A stretch of DNA of 64,000 nt from Thiodiazotropha sp040507225 (GTDB lineage: Bacteria; Pseudomonadota; Gammaproteobacteria; Chromatiales; Chromatiaceae). The stretch is taken from contig JBEVVG010000002.1 in the NCBI GenBank assembly GCA_040507225.1, positions 186,001 to 250,000 on the forward strand. Reading direction: 5' to 3'. Made by a program: the position numbers and the translations under genes. Each line of letters begins with the position of its first letter. Position 1 is the first letter of the stretch. The notes beneath the pieces were generated by a model. The model was not told the DNA's origin. It did not search any database and was given only the letters and a program-made list of their open reading frames with translations. This document shows positions 52,262 to 60,210 of the stretch, piece after piece.

Positions 52262-54081
52262 GCATCGAAACGACACAGAGTTTCGCCATCGAGGCACTGC
52301 TCGCTGGCTATCGGGAAGATCGCTTCACCCCGGCCGAGGTGGTCGACGCCGTGCTGGCCCGCATCGCGTCCGCAGGCGACAACCCGATCTGGATCAGCCG
52401 TCTCGACCGGGAAGCACTGCAGGAATATCTAAACGCCCTGGAGGGCGCCACGCCGGCGACCCATCCCCTCTACGGCATCCCCTTCGCCATCAAGGACAAC
52501 ATCGATCTGGCCGGCCTGCCGACCACGGCCGCCTGTCCCGACTACGCCTATGAACCGTCTGAGAGCTCCTTCGTGGTGCAGCGATTGATCGACGCCGGGG
52601 CCATCCCCATCGGCAAGACCAACCTGGACCAGTTCGCCACCGGCCTGGTGGGGGTGCGCTCCCCCTACGGCGTCTGCCGCAACAGTTTCAACCAGGACTA
52701 CATCGCCGGCGGTTCCAGTTCGGGTTCCGCGGTGGCGGTGGCCCTGGGACAGGTCAGCTTTTCGCTGGGCACCGACACCGCCGGCTCCGGGCGGGTGCCA
52801 GCCGCCTTCAACAACCTGGTGGGGCTGAAACCGACCCGGGGGCTGCTCTCGACCCGGGGCGTGGTGCCGGCCTGCCGCACCCTCGACGCGGTCTCCATCT
52901 TCGCCCTCGACAGCCGCGACGCGGCGCGGGTGTTCCAGGTGGCGGCGGTCTACGACGAGGGCGACGCCTATGCGCGTGCGATGCAGCCGCCGGTGTTGGG
53001 ACGTGGTCTGCCCATGGAGGGCTTTCGCTTTGGCATGCCGGCGGTTTCCCAGCTCGAATTCTTCGGCGATAGTGAAAGCGAACGGATCTTCGGGGATGCG
53101 ATTGAGGGCTTGAAGGCGCTCGGTGGCGAGCCGGTCACGATCGATTTCGCCCCCTTCCTGGAAGCGGCCCGGCTGCTCTACGAGGGGCCCTGGGTGGCGG
53201 AGCGCTACCTGGCCGCCGAAGCGCTGCTCAAAGCGAAGCCGGAGGCTCTGCTGGAGGTGACCCGCACCATCATCGGAGGCGGTGCGAAAGGTACCGCCGC
53301 CGAGGCCTTCGCCGCCCAGTACCGCCTGGCCGAGCTGCGGCGGGTCACTGAACGGGTCTGGGATGAGGTGGCCTTCGTGGTAACCCCCACTGCCGGCACG
53401 ATCTATACCGTTGAACAGCTGGCGGCCGATCCGATCCATCTCAACAGCAACCTGGGCACCTACACCAACTTCATGAACCTGCTCGATCTGGCGGCGGTGG
53501 CGGTGCCGGGTGGCTTTCGCGACGACGGGCTGCCCAACGGGGTCACCCTGTTCGCCCCGGCCTTCACCGACCAGGCACTGCTGGGGGCGGCCTCACGGCT
53601 GCAACCCTGTCTGATTGACACCCTGGGTGCCACCCAGTTGCCATTGGAGTCCTCCCCGGTCACCGCGCCGAGCCGAAGCGGGCACGTACCGGTCGCCGTC
53701 TGCGGCGCCCACATGGAGGGGCTGCCACTCAATCATCAGCTGCGGGAGCGGGGCGGGCGTCTGTTGAGCAAGACCACCACTTCGGCGGACTACCGGCTCT
53801 ACCTGCTGCCGGGCGGTCCCCCTTATCGTCCCGGTCTGGTACGCTCGGACGATGGCGCGGCGGTCGAGTTGGAGGTGTGGGAGATGCCGCTGGTCAACCT
53901 CGGCGACTTCCTCGAGCAGATTCCCGCGCCCCTGGGCCTGGGACGGGTGGAACTGGCCGATGGCAGCTGGGTGACCGGGTTCCTTTGCGAGTCCTACATC
54001 CTGGGTGAGTCCCGGGACATCACCCGTTTCGGCGGTTGGCGCCGCTTCTGGGCGGAGGGCGGACCCGATGCGCCTGCGTGA
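52258..54081 (+). CDS. atzF: Allophanate hydrolase
   Basis: Amidase of 607 residues that splits allophanate into ammonium and carbon dioxide, the last step of the pathway. The amidase-signature triad is visible: Lys in FAIKDNIDLAG (near 77), cis-Ser in GGSSSGSAVAVALG (near 152) and nucleophile Ser in TDTAGSGRVPAAFNN (near 176). A C-terminal domain (about 460-600; HVPVAVCGAHMEGLPLNHQL, GLGRVELADGSWVTGFLCE) is the allophanate-specific part seen in AtzF and DUR1. It overlaps the carboxylase by 4 bp and the desaturase by 14 bp. Confidence 0.95.
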   Translation: MSIETTQSFAIEALLAGYREDRFTPAEVVDAVLARIASAGDNPIWISRLDREALQEYLNALEGATPATHPLYGIPFAIKDNIDLAGLPTTAACPDYAYEPSESSFVVQRLIDAGAIPIGKTNLDQFATGLVGVRSPYGVCRNSFNQDYIAGGSSSGSAVAVALGQVSFSLGTDTAGSGRVPAAFNNLVGLKPTRGLLSTRGVVPACRTLDAVSIFALDSRDAARVFQVAAVYDEGDAYARAMQPPVLGRGLPMEGFRFGMPAVSQLEFFGDSESERIFGDAIEGLKALGGEPVTIDFAPFLEAARLLYEGPWVAERYLAAEALLKAKPEALLEVTRTIIGGGAKGTAAEAFAAQYRLAELRRVTERVWDEVAFVVTPTAGTIYTVEQLAADPIHLNSNLGTYTNFMNLLDLAAVAVPGGFRDDGLPNGVTLFAPAFTDQALLGAASRLQPCLIDTLGATQLPLESSPVTAPSRSGHVPVAVCGAHMEGLPLNHQLRERGGRLLSKTTTSADYRLYLLPGGPPYRPGLVRSDDGAAVELEVWEMPLVNLGDFLEQIPAPLGLGRVELADGSWVTGFLCESYILGESRDITRFGGWRRFWAEGGPDAPA

Positions 54082-55057
54082 TGCCGAGCGGGGCTGGCGA
54101 CATCTGCTGGCCCTGGCCTACGCCCTGGGGGCTTACGCGCTGGGTCTGGCCGTGATGCTGACCCAGCCCTTACCCCTGGCCCTGCTGGGCAGCCTGCCCC
54201 TGGCCCACGGCCTGGTGATCGGCGCCTACCTGATCCATGAGTGCACCCACAATACGATCTTCGCCGACCAGCAGCACAACCGCTGGTTGGGCGGGCTGCT
54301 GAGCTGGCTCGCCGGCGGCGGCTATGGCGACTACCGGGACATCCGGCGCAAGCACATGCGCCATCATGTGGACCGGGCCGATGTCATCGCCTACGACTAC
54401 CGGGCGCTGCTGGAGCGGCATCCCCGTTTGCGGGGTGCGATTCAGGCTCTGGAGTGGTGCTACATACCCGCCGTCGATCTGCTCATGCACGCCCTGGTGC
54501 TGGCGTTGCCCTTCTCACTTGCGACTCGCCGACATCGGCGTGGCCGGGTGGTAGGACAACTGCTGATCCGGATTGCGATCTTCACCGCACTCGCGATGAT
54601 CAACCCGGCCATCCTGCTGGCCTATCCCCTGGGCTATCTGCTGTTCCTGCACACCATCCGCTTCATGGACGTACACCAGCACACCTACCCGGTGGTGATG
54701 ACATTGGACAGCAAGCATCCGAGACCGGGTAAATCGGCCGACCGGGCGTTCGAGCAGCGCAATACCTATTCGAATCTCTGCCTCAGCCGGCCCTGGGTCA
54801 ATCTGTTGACCCTCAACTTCGGCTACCACAACGCTCACCACCTGAAGCCGAACCGACCCTGGTACGACCTGCCGCAGCTGCACCGGGAGGCCTTCCCCGA
54901 ACAGGACGGCCACAGCCTGCCCCTGGGCGGACTGCTGCAAAGCTATCATCGCTATCGGGTGCAGCGGGTGCTGCATGGGGACGCCCCCGACAGCCCGGTG
55001 GGTGACGGCCGCGGATTCGTCGGGGTACTCGGCGTGTCCTTCGTCACGGCCCATTGA
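54068..55057 (+). CDS. Membrane fatty-acid desaturase-family protein
   Basis: Membrane-bound di-iron enzyme of about 329 residues. The three histidine boxes are HECTHN, HMRHH and HNAHH (the last in GYHNAHHLKP), and an extra DVHQHTYP lies between. Helices occur at about 15-55, 130-165 and 170-200. Substrates could be acyl chains or another hydrophobic compound. The ATG at 54068 lies inside the end of the allophanate hydrolase gene; the earlier open frame overlaps that gene further. Its link to the nitrogen operon is translational coupling, but the functional reason is unknown. Confidence 0.85.
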   Translation: MRLRDAERGWRHLLALAYALGAYALGLAVMLTQPLPLALLGSLPLAHGLVIGAYLIHECTHNTIFADQQHNRWLGGLLSWLAGGGYGDYRDIRRKHMRHHVDRADVIAYDYRALLERHPRLRGAIQALEWCYIPAVDLLMHALVLALPFSLATRRHRRGRVVGQLLIRIAIFTALAMINPAILLAYPLGYLLFLHTIRFMDVHQHTYPVVMTLDSKHPRPGKSADRAFEQRNTYSNLCLSRPWVNLLTLNFGYHNAHHLKPNRPWYDLPQLHREAFPEQDGHSLPLGGLLQSYHRYRVQRVLHGDAPDSPVGDGRGFVGVLGVSFVTAH

Positions 55058-55058
55058 G

Positions 55059-55916
55059 ATGCCCATGCAACTGAAACTCTTCCGCACCCTGTGGGGTTTC
55101 CACGGGGACCCGGCGGATGCGGTGAACGAATCCGCCGAGGCCGGTTTCGACGGCATCGAGGGCCAGGCCCCCATTGACCCGCTCCAGCGGGAGGCTCTTG
55201 GGGAGGCACTGGCGACCCGGGGTCTCGAGTACATCGCCGAGATCACCACTGCGGGCAGTTACGTACCAGACCGGCAGGCCAGTCCGGAGACTCACCTGGC
55301 CACCCTGGAGCAGGGGCTGAAACTGTGTGTAGACCTTGCCCCCCTGCGGATCAACTGTATCGGTGGCTGCGATGCCTGGTCCGAACCTCAGAGTCTGCGC
55401 TTCTTTCAGGAGGCGATGGAACTGGCTGATCGATACCGTCTGGAGGTTCTGTTCGAGACCCATCGCAGCCGCTCCCTGTTCAACCCCTGGATTACTGGAC
55501 GAATCGCCGCGGACCTGCCCCAACTGAAACTGACCGCGGATTTCAGCCACTGGTGCGTGGTCTGCGAACGCCTGATGGACAGTGAGCAGGACATTCTTCA
55601 GGTCCTTGCTCCCCAGGTGCACCACATCCACGCCCGGGTGGGCTACGATCAGGGTCCCCAGGTGCCTGACCCGGCCGCTCCGGAGTATGCCGAGGCCCTG
55701 GTGGCCCACCAGCGCTGGTGGGAGATCATCTGGCAGGCCCGCATTGCCCGGGGAGCCGATGTGGTGACCATGACCCCGGAGTTCGGGCCTGACGGTTACC
55801 TGCATGAGCTGCCCTTCAGCCGGGAACCGGTAGGCGACCTGTGGCGGATCAATAACTGGATGCGCCAACGTGAGCGCGAACACTTTGCCGACTTCCTGTC
55901 GAGACACCCGGCATGA
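55059..55916 (+). CDS. TIM-barrel protein, sugar phosphate isomerase/epimerase-like
   Basis: Protein of about 285 residues with an AP-endonuclease-2/xylose-isomerase-type barrel: FRTLWGFHGDPADAVNESAEAGFDGIEGQ, INCIGGCDAW, LEVLFETHRSRSLFNPW, LKLTADFSHWCVVCERLM and HIHARVGYDQGPQVPDP give Glu, Asp and His residues suited to a metal centre. No substrate is evident. Two ATGs six bases apart (55059, 55065) are possible starts. It starts directly after the desaturase stop and overlaps the EamA gene by 4 bp. Confidence 0.8.
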   Translation: MPMQLKLFRTLWGFHGDPADAVNESAEAGFDGIEGQAPIDPLQREALGEALATRGLEYIAEITTAGSYVPDRQASPETHLATLEQGLKLCVDLAPLRINCIGGCDAWSEPQSLRFFQEAMELADRYRLEVLFETHRSRSLFNPWITGRIAADLPQLKLTADFSHWCVVCERLMDSEQDILQVLAPQVHHIHARVGYDQGPQVPDPAAPEYAEALVAHQRWWEIIWQARIARGADVVTMTPEFGPDGYLHELPFSREPVGDLWRINNWMRQREREHFADFLSRHPA

Positions 55917-56794
55917 ACCGCCCGGTAATCGCCCTTATGGGCTCCTCGCTGCTGTGGGGGTGTGCCTGGATGCCGCTGAAGGCCTTGGGCCAGGCGGGTC
56001 TCGACGGGCTGGTGCTGGTGCTCTGCACCTTCAGCCTGTTGACCCTGGCGACCCTGCCGATGGCCTGGAGGCGAACCGGGGGAGCCTCAGCGGCAGGCCC
56101 CCTGCTGCTGATCGCACTGCTGGGTGGAGGCGCCAACCTCGCCTTCACCCTGGCCATGGTCTATGGCGAGGTGGTGCGGGCCATGGCGCTGTTCTACCTG
56201 CTGCCCCTGTGGGGCGTTCTCGGCGGGAGGTTGATTCTGGGGGAACCCATCGATGGCCTGCGCTGGCTGGGCGTCGCCCTGGCTCTGAGCGGGGCCTGGT
56301 TGATCCTGGGAGGCGTGGACATCCTCCACACCCTCCCCTCGGGTTTCGAGCTGTTCGGCCTGCTGGCGGGTTTTCTCCTGGCCATGAACAACCTGGTGTT
56401 CCGGGGCGTTGCCCAATTGCCCCTGTCACCCAAGCTGGCGGCCATGTTCGCCGGCTGCGCCGCACTGGCAGGCCTGGGACTGATCGGCACGGATCAATCC
56501 TGGCCCACGGGGATTTCACCTTTGGCCTGGGGCGGCGTACTGCTCTACGCCTTCGTCTGGCTGTTACCCGCCAACCTGGGCGCGCAATACGGGGTCACGC
56601 ACCTGGAGGCGGGACGCGCCTCGGTGATCCTGATCCTGGAACTGGTGGCGGCGGTGGTCTCCGCCACCCTGATCGGTGATGAATGGATGACACCCCTGGA
56701 ATGGACCGGGGCCGGACTCATTCTCAGCGCCGCGCTGATCGAGGCGCTGCGGAGTGAAAGCCGCTCACCCGTGGCCCGCTCGGACGCACACTGA
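55913..56794 (+). CDS. EamA/DMT-family transporter
   Basis: Inner-membrane protein of 293 residues with ten predicted helices in two EamA repeats (about 5-130 and 145-285; AMVYGEVVRAMALFYLLPLWGVLGGRLILGEPIDGLRW and its counterpart LEAGRASVILILELVAAVVSATLIGDEWMTPLEWTGAGLIL). Members export or import small metabolites. It is the last gene of the long operon, coupled through an ATGA overlap to the TIM-barrel gene; the two might act on the same compound. Confidence 0.9.
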   Translation: MNRPVIALMGSSLLWGCAWMPLKALGQAGLDGLVLVLCTFSLLTLATLPMAWRRTGGASAAGPLLLIALLGGGANLAFTLAMVYGEVVRAMALFYLLPLWGVLGGRLILGEPIDGLRWLGVALALSGAWLILGGVDILHTLPSGFELFGLLAGFLLAMNNLVFRGVAQLPLSPKLAAMFAGCAALAGLGLIGTDQSWPTGISPLAWGGVLLYAFVWLLPANLGAQYGVTHLEAGRASVILILELVAAVVSATLIGDEWMTPLEWTGAGLILSAALIEALRSESRSPVARSDAH

Positions 56795-57022
56795 TACGGA
56801 CCATCAAGGCGCAAAGAACACCCCGACGCCCCAGGCGTTAGTAGTCACATCGAAACCGATCCTCTGTACCATCAAGCACCTTGGTGAATGCAAACAGGTC
56901 CGCAAAGCGACCGAAGCGGACATTGAGGTTGCTATCAGGCCTTTCCTGAAAGCGGGCATTAACAACCAAGCTGTACGGTGCAAACGAAGCGCAGCGTACT
57001 TTGCATCCGGACAAGCGTATTC

Positions 57023-57745
57023 TTAGCTGTTGTTTGCATAATCACAAAACACCAATAAATCTTCATAAGCTGCCAAAGCGCGATCGTCCATTGACCCACC
57101 AACAAGTACGCAATCGATATTGGCAGCGATTGCACCACCAAGATCCCTTCTTATGGAATCACCAACGACGAGACAATCTTCCTTATCTATATCTAGTTGT
57201 TCCACAACCATTTCAAATGGCCTTGGGGATGGTTTTACTATTCCATGGTCTGACGAAAATGACTGAGCCGAGAATAGCGTGTCTATTCCGTGTTTTTTGA
57301 ATGTTTCCAGCCACCGTGTTTTTGGAGCCCATATATCAATGACGACTGACAATATATATCGTTCTCTTAATTGAAAAAGTGCCTTGATGTATTCTTCAGG
57401 AATATAACCATGCTCATGGTATGAGAAGGTTTGTACAATCTTGTCTACTTCCTCTGTGGAAAGTTTAAATGAAAGAGTATTATCAAGAGCCTGAGCTACT
57501 GATGGAAAATGATTTCTATATTCTTCTTTTGGGTAGAGCTTACCAAGGTATTGCAGAATATCCTGCATAATTGTATTTAGAGTCTCATCTGATAACTTGC
57601 CGCCAATCGACTTGTAGTAAACTGAGTAATCTTCATCGCTACCAAATCGGTCCTCGCCAAACATAAACGTACTATTCATATCGAGCAGAAGTGCTTTCTT
57701 CCTGGACAGAATACCGCTTATTACGGAGTCAGACATTTTATTCAT
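57023..57745 (-). CDS. HAD-superfamily hydrolase with variant motif I; AT-rich
   Basis: Protein of about 240 residues. Motif I is LLLDMNSTF (DxNxT rather than DxDxT), motif II Ser/Thr is not obvious near SVVIDIW, motif III Lys is in HGIVKPSPRPFE, and motif IV is CLVVGDSIRRDLGGA. The second Asp of motif I normally helps protonate the leaving group, so activity may be altered. Codon use and base composition are clearly more AT-rich than the flanks. Two ATGs are possible (57745, 57736); both are coupled to the stop of an upstream gene fragment. Likely acquired by transfer. Confidence 0.78.
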   Translation of the reverse strand: MNKMSDSVISGILSRKKALLLDMNSTFMFGEDRFGSDEDYSVYYKSIGGKLSDETLNTIMQDILQYLGKLYPKEEYRNHFPSVAQALDNTLSFKLSTEEVDKIVQTFSYHEHGYIPEEYIKALFQLRERYILSVVIDIWAPKTRWLETFKKHGIDTLFSAQSFSSDHGIVKPSPRPFEMVVEQLDIDKEDCLVVGDSIRRDLGGAIAANIDCVLVGGSMDDRALAAYEDLLVFCDYANNS

Positions 57746-58011
57746 ATGTTTTTTCGACGCCCTGAACAAGCACTGTAGTATTAGCAATCGCCTTTTCGCG
57801 CAAAGTCACCAATCCTCTGAGTTCCTCACCATCCCTGTAGTTTTCAAAATCTAACAAGCTATCAAACTGGTCTACCCGGGTCTACGCGGAGAGAACAGCG
57901 TACATCCGCGCCATATATGGTCCGCCGAATCCTGGATCAGCTTTCCCTATCAGAACCACTACTTTTCCGCACAAAGCATTTTGCATCGATTGGGCTTCCC
58001 CAATCAGATCG
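57738..58011 (-). pseudogene. Remnant of an unidentified gene upstream of the HAD gene
   Basis: One reading frame on this strand runs from near 58011 to a TAA at 57738-57740, broken by a TAG at 57882-57884. The last 47 codons after the TAG (DFENYRDGEELRGLVTL and ANTTVLVQGVEKTYE parts) read like a true protein C-terminus and end in an overlap with the HAD start (TATGAATAAAATG). The part before the TAG (GKVVVLIGKADPGFGGPYMA) also looks coding. No upstream start is available. It may be a truncated gene with a nonsense mutation, or a junction of two fragments. I do not recognise the family. Confidence 0.5.
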
Positions 58012-58233
58012 CTACTGCTGCGCATCCCAACCCTGTTTGAAGGCGCTGTCGAGCTGCGAGAGCCGCTCATCCAGTTGGGTGAGTTTCCGCAACCCCTGCG
58101 ATGCGGGAATCTGGTGCGTCTCGATGGCCTGCTTGAGTGCGTCACGTTGGGCCACCACCTCGGCGATCTGCTGCCTGAGCTGGTCGAGCTGAGCGGAGGG
58201 ATCCGATCCGGGGTGTATCTGAGTCTGTGTCAT
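58012..58233 (-). CDS. Small coiled-coil hypothetical protein
   Basis: Protein of 73 residues, mostly one long helix with heptad-like spacing (LDQLRQQIAEVVAQRDALKQAIE and LRKLTQLDERLSQLDSAF). It follows the HDOD gene by about 35 bp on the same strand and is probably the tail of that operon. Its base composition is like the flanks, unlike the AT-rich patch beyond it. No family recognised. Confidence 0.6.
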   Translation of the reverse strand: MTQTQIHPGSDPSAQLDQLRQQIAEVVAQRDALKQAIETHQIPASQGLRKLTQLDERLSQLDSAFKQGWDAQQ

Positions 58234-58268
58234 GGCAAAAGCTTCAGTGGATGGTCAGGGTGGCCGCG

Positions 58269-59114
58269 TCAATCCTGCATCTGTTCGATCAGGCGTTTCT
58301 CGACCGCCGGATAGGACGCTGCGGTCAGCTTGAGCCGCTGCGTCACCGGTGCAGCGAAACGCTGCCAGTCCACATTGTCCACCTGACGGCGCTTATGGTC
58401 GACCAGATTTTCCGCCAGTTTCAACACCGCCAGGCAATTCAGGATATGCTCGTCATTCAAGTGCTCCCAGACGTCTGCGTCATGGTGCTGGAGTATGATC
58501 TCCTGAATGAATCTCGGCAGGTCCCAGGTCTCGCCAAACATGAACCCGGCCACCGCATGATTCACATCATGATAACCATCTTCGATTTCGACAATGGAAC
58601 GGTGATAGTTGCCGTTGCTTTCGTCCAGGGTCTTGCGATAGGTCTCAAAACAGCTCGCCATGACCGGAATGCCGCAATCGTGAAACAGTCCCACCGCGTA
58701 GACATCCTCCAACGGCACCGGCACATTGAGTTCCCGGGCGATCAGCACCGACGCCTTGGCCACTTCCGACGCGGTGTCCCAGAATCGCTCCAGGGTGAGG
58801 CAGGATTTCTGGTTCAGGGCGCGTTTCATCTCGTGCGCTGACACCAGGTTCACGACATTGTTCACACCCAGCAACACCACCGTCTGACGGATGTCCGAGA
58901 TATGGTTACGCAGACCGAAGAATGCGGAGTTGACGCTTTTCAGCACCGCCGACGACAGCCCCACATCCTGGCTGACCAGTTCGGAGATACTGAGCACATC
59001 CGGTTCCCGGACCCCGGCCAACGCCTGAACCTGAGAAAGCAGTGCAGGCTTTGAAGGAATATAACGCTCCCGGCATAACTGCAGCTGGCGGTTATCTTTA
59101 AGGGGTCTCAGCAA
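58269..59114 (-). CDS. HDOD-domain signalling protein
   Basis: Protein of about 281 residues. The HDOD domain (LSISELVSQDVGLSSAVLKSVNSAFFGLRNHISDIRQTVVLLG, and LFHDCGIPVMA, DVNHAVAGFMFGETWDLPRFIQEIILQHH) is a degenerate HD-related output domain used in bacterial signalling. I suggest the TTG at 59114, which has an AAGAGG ribosome site inside the end of the HD-GYP gene. An ATG at 59189 is also in frame but gives an overlap-derived basic N-terminus. It is the third gene of the kinase/HD-GYP operon. Confidence 0.85.
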   Translation of the reverse strand: MLRPLKDNRQLQLCRERYIPSKPALLSQVQALAGVREPDVLSISELVSQDVGLSSAVLKSVNSAFFGLRNHISDIRQTVVLLGVNNVVNLVSAHEMKRALNQKSCLTLERFWDTASEVAKASVLIARELNVPVPLEDVYAVGLFHDCGIPVMASCFETYRKTLDESNGNYHRSIVEIEDGYHDVNHAVAGFMFGETWDLPRFIQEIILQHHDADVWEHLNDEHILNCLAVLKLAENLVDHKRRQVDNVDWQRFAAPVTQRLKLTAASYPAVEKRLIEQMQD

Positions 59115-60210
59115 GGTCAGCCTCTTGTTCTTTCTGATCCCAGGCCTGCTTGATTTCCAGGATTTCATCGATGATCTGGATAAACGCATTCACCAGATCG
59201 GGATCGAAATGACTCCCGGCACTTTCGCGCAGAGTCTCCAGGGCCTTCTCAACCGGCCAGGGTTCCTTGTACGGTCGACGCATGGTCAATGCATCGAACA
59301 CATCGGCGATCGCGACGATGCGCGCGCACTCCGGGATCGCGTCGCCCACCAGTCCATCCGGGTAACCGCCACCGTCCCAGCGCTCATGATGGTGAAGCGC
59401 CACGCTGGCCGCCATCTGGAACAGGGGACTGCTGCTCTTGCTGAGGATCCGGTAGCCGATCACGGAGTGGGTCTTCATGATCTTCCATTCCTCATCCGTG
59501 AGCTTGCGTGGCGCCTTGAGGATGTCGTCGGAGATACCGATCTTGCCGGTATCGTGCATCGGCGCGGCCAACTCCAGGAGCCGGGCCTCTTCGACCGGCC
59601 ATTTCACGGCCCGGGCCAGCGCCGCCGAATAGGCGGCCATGCGCCAGATATGCACCCCGGTATCGGTGTCGTTGTAATGGCCTGCGTCGCCCAGCATGAA
59701 GATCGCCGCACGCTGGGATTCCTCGAGCTCCCGGGTGCGTTCGATCACCTGTCGGCGACACGCCTGCTGTTGATCCGACAGGGACAGATGGGTTTTCACC
59801 CGGGCCCGGACGACCGAGGGATGTACCGGTTTGGCCAGATAGTCCACCGCACCCGCATCAAACCCGGTCTGTTCGTCTTCCGACTCGGTTTTCGCGGTGA
59901 CGAAGATTACCGGGATTTCGGTCGTCTGCGGGTTGGCTTTCAGGTGCCGGCACACTTCATAGCCATCCATTTCAGGCATCATCACGTCGAGCAGGATCAG
60001 GTCCGGCTTGCGCTTTTCCACCAGCTTCAAGGCTATGATTCCGCTGGTAGCCGCGAGTACGGTGTACTGCCCCACCAGGATACCCTTCATCACCGCGATG
60101 TTCTCCGGCGTGTCATCCACCACCAGAATCACCTGTTTCCGCAGTCCCCGGTCCGCCTGGTCGGGCGCCGGATCCCGGTCTGTCGCGTCATCATGCATAA
60201 TCTTCTTCAC
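59098..60210 (-). CDS. Response regulator with HD-GYP c-di-GMP phosphodiesterase domain
   Basis: Protein of 370 residues. The receiver domain (about 25-145) has the phosphorylated Asp in LILLDVMMPEMDGYE (near 75) and the Lys in YLAKPV. A helical linker leads to the HD-GYP domain (about 170-345): HIWRMAAYSAALAR, the HD pair in APMHDTGKIGISDD, HHHERWDGGGYPDGL (the GYP motif) and IADVFDALTMRRPYK. It overlaps the hybrid kinase by 4 bp and is probably phosphorylated by that kinase's phosphorelay to alter c-di-GMP. Confidence 0.94.
   Translation of the reverse strand: MKKIMHDDATDRDPAPDQADRGLRKQVILVVDDTPENIAVMKGILVGQYTVLAATSGIIALKLVEKRKPDLILLDVMMPEMDGYEVCRHLKANPQTTEIPVIFVTAKTESEDEQTGFDAGAVDYLAKPVHPSVVRARVKTHLSLSDQQQACRRQVIERTRELEESQRAAIFMLGDAGHYNDTDTGVHIWRMAAYSAALARAVKWPVEEARLLELAAPMHDTGKIGISDDILKAPRKLTDEEWKIMKTHSVIGYRILSKSSSPLFQMAASVALHHHERWDGGGYPDGLVGDAIPECARIVAIADVFDALTMRRPYKEPWPVEKALETLRESAGSHFDPDLVNAFIQIIDEILEIKQAWDQKEQEADLAETP

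Noticed and set aside
56797..57022. Open frame between the EamA gene and the HAD gene
   Set aside because: It has no ribosome site, and its translation resembles no known domain; the stretch is better left as non-coding.
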